From positions 1-17,232 of the forward strand of contig JBJEFI010000027.1 in the NCBI GenBank assembly GCA_051873875.1: 17,232 nucleotides of DNA, read 5' to 3'. The notes beneath the pieces are model-generated. The model saw only the letters and a list, made by a program, of their open reading frames with translations, had not been told where the DNA came from and did no database searches. Shown piece by piece: positions 13,566-17,232 of this stretch; the first letter of the stretch is position 1; every line of letters begins with the position of its first letter. The position numbers and the translations under genes are program-made. Source of the DNA: JBJEFI01 sp051873875 (GTDB lineage Bacteria > Bacillota > Bacilli > Bacillales > Bacillaceae_G).

Positions 13566-15943
13566 AAAAGCAATTAATTTACATTATAAAAAAAGCGACA
13601 GATGGGGAAGCTGAGCGATTTTCACAGTTACTAGTACAATACAATTATCAGTGCAAAATAATAAATGACTACGAAGCACTTTCAATTGAAATAACAATTC
13701 AAAAACCGGACTTACTGCTTGTTTTAACGAATAAGGATGATATGTTGAAAATACAAGAAGTAATAAAAAGCAGATATAAAATTGCAATCCTATATGTTGT
13801 AAATGATTACTTCGTAGACCTAGAGACAATATGCAAAAACGAATGGGTAGATTATGTAAGGAAAGATATTTCTGATGAGGAATTAGTGATGCGAATTAAA
13901 AAGCAACTTTCCTTATTGGCAATGCATAAAGATTTGAAAGAAAAAACAATGCAATTTGAGGTGCTTTTAAATAATACGCCTTATATGGCTTGGTTTAAAG
14001 ATAAAGATAGTAATTACATTATGGTAAATAATGATTTTATGGAGCATAGTGGTAAGACTTTAGAGCAAATTTATGGTCAAGGTGATCATTATGTTTGGGA
14101 TGGAAAAATTGGAGAAAAATGCCGTGAATACGATTTGCTTGTTATGAATGAGCGTAAGAAGGTTGTCTTTGATCAAACGATTCCAGGGAAAAAAGGATAC
14201 CGGCAATTCAATGTATACAAGGCACCTGTTATAAATGAAGATGAGGATGTTATTGGAACAGTTGGCATTGCTCGAGATATAACGGATTTAAGAAATAAAG
14301 ATACGAAATTTCAAATTTTAATGGAGCATATTCCATTTGCAACGTGGGTACTAGATCAAGATGGCATCTGTTTAGATGTCAATTCTAAGTTAGCAAGCCA
14401 TTATAATTTAACGCCAGAGCAAATAATCGGAAAGAAAATTGATATCCTATTTAGTGGGAAAAAGCTAATGGAAATGGAAGCAGAAGATAAGAAAGTGATG
14501 GAAAGCAAGGAACATCTTACATATGAATCCGTTGATATACTAAATGGTGAAGAATATATTTTTGAAGTGCATAAAAATCCGATTGTTGATATATCTGGAG
14601 AAGTGATTGGAATTGTCGGTCTAGCAAAGGATATTACAACGTTTAAAAAAGCAGAGCAAGAAATTCGTAAGCATGCATATACAGATTCACTTACCCAATT
14701 AGAAAACCGTCGTGGTCTATATCAATTTTTAGAAGATAAGATTGGAAAAACAGAAATTCATATTTTATTTATTGATTTAGATGACTTTAAACAAGTAAAT
14801 GATATATGTGGCCATCATTTTGGAGATGAAGTGTTAAAAGATATTGCGATACGTCTTAAATGTGTATGCCAAGATGGATTTATTGCTCGTATCGGCGGAG
14901 ATGAATTTATTGTTGTTTTTGAAGGTTTGTATCCAAAAAAACAATTAGAAAATCTAGCAAAACAAATTATTCGTGCCGTCGAACAGTTAATTGAGGAAAA
15001 TGAGTATAAATATCATATTTCAGCTAGTATTGGTATCGTTAGCTGTGGATTAGGGGATACGAATATTGATCAATTACTTATTAAAGGGGATATGGCTTTA
15101 TATCGAGCAAAAGAAAGAGGCAAAAATCAGTTTGTTTTTTATACAAAAGGATTGGAAAATGAACGATTATTACGAATCAATATTGAACGAGATTTGCATT
15201 ATGCAATCGAAAAGAAACAAATTAAGCTACATTATCAACCATTATATTTTAAAAATGGGAATTTAAAAGGATTTGAATCCTTATTTCGTTGGGAAAATGA
15301 AAAATATAAAGATGTTTCTGTTGGTAAAATTATTGATGTGATGGAAAAAAGTGCACTAATGAATGAAATTGGGAATGAAATCATGAGACAAGCTTTTTCC
15401 TTTGCGAAACAAATTAATCAACATAGAGATAAGAAGGATTTTCTCGTTGTAACTATTAATATATCTGCTGTCCAAATTATGAAGGATACCTTTGTTGAAG
15501 GAATTAAGCGAATTATTGAAGAAGTAGGCGTTTGCCCAAGCTGCATTGGGATTGAGATTACAGAAACGATTTTACTTGAGGATATTGAACAAGGCATTGA
15601 AAAACTTCATGCATTAGAATCGTTAGGAATGACAATTTTATTAGATGATTTTGGGACAGGCTATTCTTCCTTTAGTTATCTTGCCCACCTACCCCTATCG
15701 ATTATTAAAATTGATCGTAGCTTTGTTTCAGGAATGGATAAGAGCAAGGAATACAATCGTTTTATTAAGTTAATTATTGATGCAGCTCATTCTGTTGAAA
15801 TGGTCGTTGTGGCAGAAGGTGTAGAAACAGAAAAACAACTACAAATGCTAAAAAAAATGCAGGTAGATTGTATTCAAGGTTACTATTATTCGAAGCCACT
15901 TTCGGCAACAGATGCCATGTTGTTAATAACAGAAGAAAAATAA
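13562..15943 (+). CDS. Pseudo-receiver-PAS-PAS-GGDEF-EAL cyclic-di-GMP protein
   Basis: A 793-residue cytoplasmic sensor that probably makes and/or degrades cyclic di-GMP. About 1-118 is a receiver-like fold in which the phosphorylatable Asp position reads Leu55 (PDLLLVL), so it is unlikely to be phosphorylated. PAS domains follow at about 125-245 and 250-370, each ending in the PAC-like GIARDIT/GLAKDIT. The cyclase domain has DSLTQLENRR and an intact RIGGDEF (445-449); the upstream inhibitory RxxD is not present. In the EAL domain the signature reads ESL (572-574) with the metal-binding Glu kept, and ISAVQ, EITE, DDFGTGYSS (695-703), KIDRSF and EGVETEKQ (752-759) are intact, so phosphodiesterase activity is likely. 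No membrane segment is seen. The start is poorly placed for its own binding site and overlaps a minicistron. Confidence 0.93.
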   Translation: MKKQLIYIIKKATDGEAERFSQLLVQYNYQCKIINDYEALSIEITIQKPDLLLVLTNKDDMLKIQEVIKSRYKIAILYVVNDYFVDLETICKNEWVDYVRKDISDEELVMRIKKQLSLLAMHKDLKEKTMQFEVLLNNTPYMAWFKDKDSNYIMVNNDFMEHSGKTLEQIYGQGDHYVWDGKIGEKCREYDLLVMNERKKVVFDQTIPGKKGYRQFNVYKAPVINEDEDVIGTVGIARDITDLRNKDTKFQILMEHIPFATWVLDQDGICLDVNSKLASHYNLTPEQIIGKKIDILFSGKKLMEMEAEDKKVMESKEHLTYESVDILNGEEYIFEVHKNPIVDISGEVIGIVGLAKDITTFKKAEQEIRKHAYTDSLTQLENRRGLYQFLEDKIGKTEIHILFIDLDDFKQVNDICGHHFGDEVLKDIAIRLKCVCQDGFIARIGGDEFIVVFEGLYPKKQLENLAKQIIRAVEQLIEENEYKYHISASIGIVSCGLGDTNIDQLLIKGDMALYRAKERGKNQFVFYTKGLENERLLRINIERDLHYAIEKKQIKLHYQPLYFKNGNLKGFESLFRWENEKYKDVSVGKIIDVMEKSALMNEIGNEIMRQAFSFAKQINQHRDKKDFLVVTINISAVQIMKDTFVEGIKRIIEEVGVCPSCIGIEITETILLEDIEQGIEKLHALESLGMTILLDDFGTGYSSFSYLAHLPLSIIKIDRSFVSGMDKSKEYNRFIKLIIDAAHSVEMVVVAEGVETEKQLQMLKKMQVDCIQGYYYSKPLSATDAMLLITEEK

Positions 15944-15954
15944 ACGGTCATAAT

Positions 15955-16015
15955 AACCTTTTAATAAACAGAAACTTATTTTTGATAGGTTGAAATGTTT
16001 ATTAGGAGGTTTTTT
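15955..16015 (+). terminator. Long-stem terminator after the GGDEF-EAL gene
   Basis: The arms 15955-15970 and 15996-16011 pair over 16 bp (two G-T pairs) around a 25-base loop and lead into a T-run ending at 16015. The right arm contains TTAGGAGG, a ribosome-binding-site look-alike with no start codon at a useful distance. Confidence 0.75.
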
Positions 16016-16253
16016 GTTATTTCCATGTTTTGTCGAAGAACTTCTTTGAATGTTGCTTGTAAGGAATGTTTATGTTTTTTCTTAATGTTGAAATATTGTT
16101 AGAAATTATTTAAAGATAACTTTTTGAAATGTGGTAAAAGTAAAGGATGAATCTATTTTGAGATGGTGCAAACTAATCTATAAGCTTGTATCAATTAGAC
16201 GATAGAAATAGAGGATAAAAAGGAAAATTTCTTTATAGTAGGAGGAAGTACAT
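16016..16253 (+). other. Intergenic region upstream of the chromate-type transporter genes
   Basis: No gene is seen here. A weak sigma-A candidate is TTGAAA (16088-16093) with TAAAGA (16111-16116) at 17 bases' spacing. Near the end AGGAGG precedes the first transporter start. No riboswitch or tRNA is recognised. Confidence 0.3.
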
Positions 16254-16766
16254 TTGTTTCAGTTATTTTTAACATTCCTCAAAATTGGCGCATTCACCTT
16301 TGGTGGTGGCTATGCAATGGTACCAATTATTGAGAATGAACTTGTAAAGAAAAAGAAACTGTTATCATCAGAAGAGTTTATTGATTATTTATCAATTGCT
16401 CAAAGTTATCCGGGAGTATTAGCTGTTAATATTTCGGTGTTGTTAGGTTATCGTTTATATGGTGTTATCGGTGCGGCAGTTTGTGTATTAGCTTCTATTT
16501 TACCGGCCTTTGGAATTGTTATTATCTTATCTTATTTTTACTTTCAAAACCGAACATCGAATATATTGGATGCCTTCTTTTTTGGCGTAGGACCAGTCGT
16601 TATTGCTTTGTTACTTTATACGTTCGTAACAATGGTAAGCAAAATGCCAAAATCTGTACTAAACATTCTTCTTGTTGTCATCTCTTTTGTGGCAGTTGGA
16701 GTTTTTGGGATTAGTCCTCTTTATCTTTTAATTGGAGGAGGAATCATTAGCATATGGGTAAAATAA
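16254..16766 (+). CDS. Short-chain chromate transporter (ChrA) family, first half
   Basis: A 170-residue membrane protein of the short CHR family, in which two separate half-size proteins together replace the full-length ChrA antiporter. The family signature FLKIGAFTFGGGYAMVPIIENE opens the protein, followed by IAQSYPGVLAVNIS, and hydrophobic spans fill the rest. TTG 16254 is the start, 8 bases after GGAGG (16241-16245). Its end overlaps the next gene by 13 bases. CHR proteins can export chromate taken up through sulfate systems, but physiological substrates of short pairs in Gram-positive bacteria are often unproved. No chromate-responsive regulator is next to it in the window. Confidence 0.88.
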   Translation: MFQLFLTFLKIGAFTFGGGYAMVPIIENELVKKKKLLSSEEFIDYLSIAQSYPGVLAVNISVLLGYRLYGVIGAAVCVLASILPAFGIVIILSYFYFQNRTSNILDAFFFGVGPVVIALLLYTFVTMVSKMPKSVLNILLVVISFVAVGVFGISPLYLLIGGGIISIWVK

Positions 16767-17232
16767 TTATTTTGTTTCTTATTTTCTTCAAGATTGGTGC
16801 TTTTAGTTTTGGTGGCGGCTATGCTATGTTACCATTCATTCAACAAGAGTTTATTGATACATATCAATATATTAATCAACAAGAATTCATTGATTTACTT
16901 GCTATTTCACAATCCACACCAGGACCAATCGCCATCAACTGTGCAACGTTTGTAGGGTATAAAGCGGCTGGCATAATGGGTTCGATTGCAGCCACAATTG
17001 GTGTTTGTTTATTTTCATTCGTTGGTTTAATTTATGTATCCAAGCTATTAACAAAATTTAAAGAAAATGCTTATATCAATCGTTTATTAAAAGTATTACG
17101 TCCAATTACGATTGGTTTTATTTTAGCAGCTGGTTTTTCATCTGCATTAGAAATTAAAATAGAAGCATACACGATTATTGCCTTTGTTCTTTCTTTTGTT
17201 TTATTATATACAAAAAAAGTTGGACCAATTGC
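16754..17232 (+). CDS. Short-chain chromate transporter (ChrA) family, second half (3' partial)
   Basis: The partner half of the CHR pair; 159 codons are visible before the window ends. It opens with a second copy of the signature, FFKIGAFSFGGGYAMLPFIQ, followed by ISQSTPGPIAINCATFVGYK and several hydrophobic spans. ATG 16754 lies inside the end of the preceding gene in another frame, 12 bases after GGAGGAGG (16734-16741), so the two should be translationally coupled and made in similar amounts. The two halves are clearly paralogous, with the signature and the PG(P/V)-AxN block in the same order, as expected for proteins that form an antiparallel heterodimer. Confidence 0.88.
   Translation, partial: MGKIIILFLIFFKIGAFSFGGGYAMLPFIQQEFIDTYQYINQQEFIDLLAISQSTPGPIAINCATFVGYKAAGIMGSIAATIGVCLFSFVGLIYVSKLLTKFKENAYINRLLKVLRPITIGFILAAGFSSALEIKIEAYTIIAFVLSFVLLYTKKVGPI

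Noticed and set aside
15996..16015. TTAGGAGG as the binding site of a small gene
   Set aside because: It forms the right arm of the 16-bp terminator and no start codon opens a meaningful frame behind it.
1..17232. CRISPR array, prophage or intact insertion sequence
   Set aside because: No regularly spaced direct repeats, phage genes, transposase or terminal inverted repeats with target duplications were found.

Overview
The window is AT-rich DNA (roughly one third GC by eye) from a low-GC Gram-positive bacterium (Bacillota). Evidence: strong AGGAGG-type ribosome binding sites, several TTG starts, many U-tailed hairpin terminators, a sortase-type cell-wall anchor, a YvbK-like acetyltransferase, and a tandem pair of short ChrA-type transporters. 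The genus cannot be fixed: several genes look Bacillus-like, while the large glycosidase is closest in my memory to Clostridium perfringens NagJ. There is an exact 100-N scaffold gap at 1907-2006, so this is a draft assembly.

Layout. (1) 1-5100 is a patchwork of small, mostly monocistronic genes: an HSL-type esterase, an AraC regulator with a GyrI-like ligand domain (3' end lost in the gap), a YvbK-like GNAT (3' end at the gap, minus strand), an APH-fold phosphotransferase (minus strand), a DUF4269-type gene split by an in-frame TAG, and a MerR regulator with a GyrI-like domain behind a 19-bp-spacer promoter. Two GyrI-domain regulators, a GNAT and an APH-like kinase side by side suggest small-molecule or drug response, but no efflux pump or other clear target gene is visible. 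(2) 5101-9725 holds an AT-rich leader with a near-consensus promoter and a 1338-residue secreted, wall-anchored GH84 beta-N-acetylglucosaminidase with CBM32 modules, a FIVAR-like helical region, a (Gly-Asn)8 linker and an NPNTG sorting signal. (3) 9726-11620 holds a GNAT and an msrA-membrane protein operon. (4) 11621-13360 holds asnS behind a strong terminator-like hairpin. (5) 13360-16015 holds a pseudo-receiver-PAS-PAS-GGDEF-EAL protein whose start overlaps a minicistron. (6) 16016-17232 holds the paired short ChrA-type transporter genes, the second running off the window.

Most genes are separated by their own terminators, so the window is a string of independent units. The clear couplings are msrA with its membrane-protein partner and the two chrA halves. 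The most distinctive item is the surface-anchored NagJ-like hexosaminidase: all remembered NagJ active-site residues are present, it is joined to a non-canonical sorting signal, and it may act on host mucin or O-GlcNAc-type glycans. I see no tRNA, rRNA, CRISPR array, intact insertion sequence or prophage gene.
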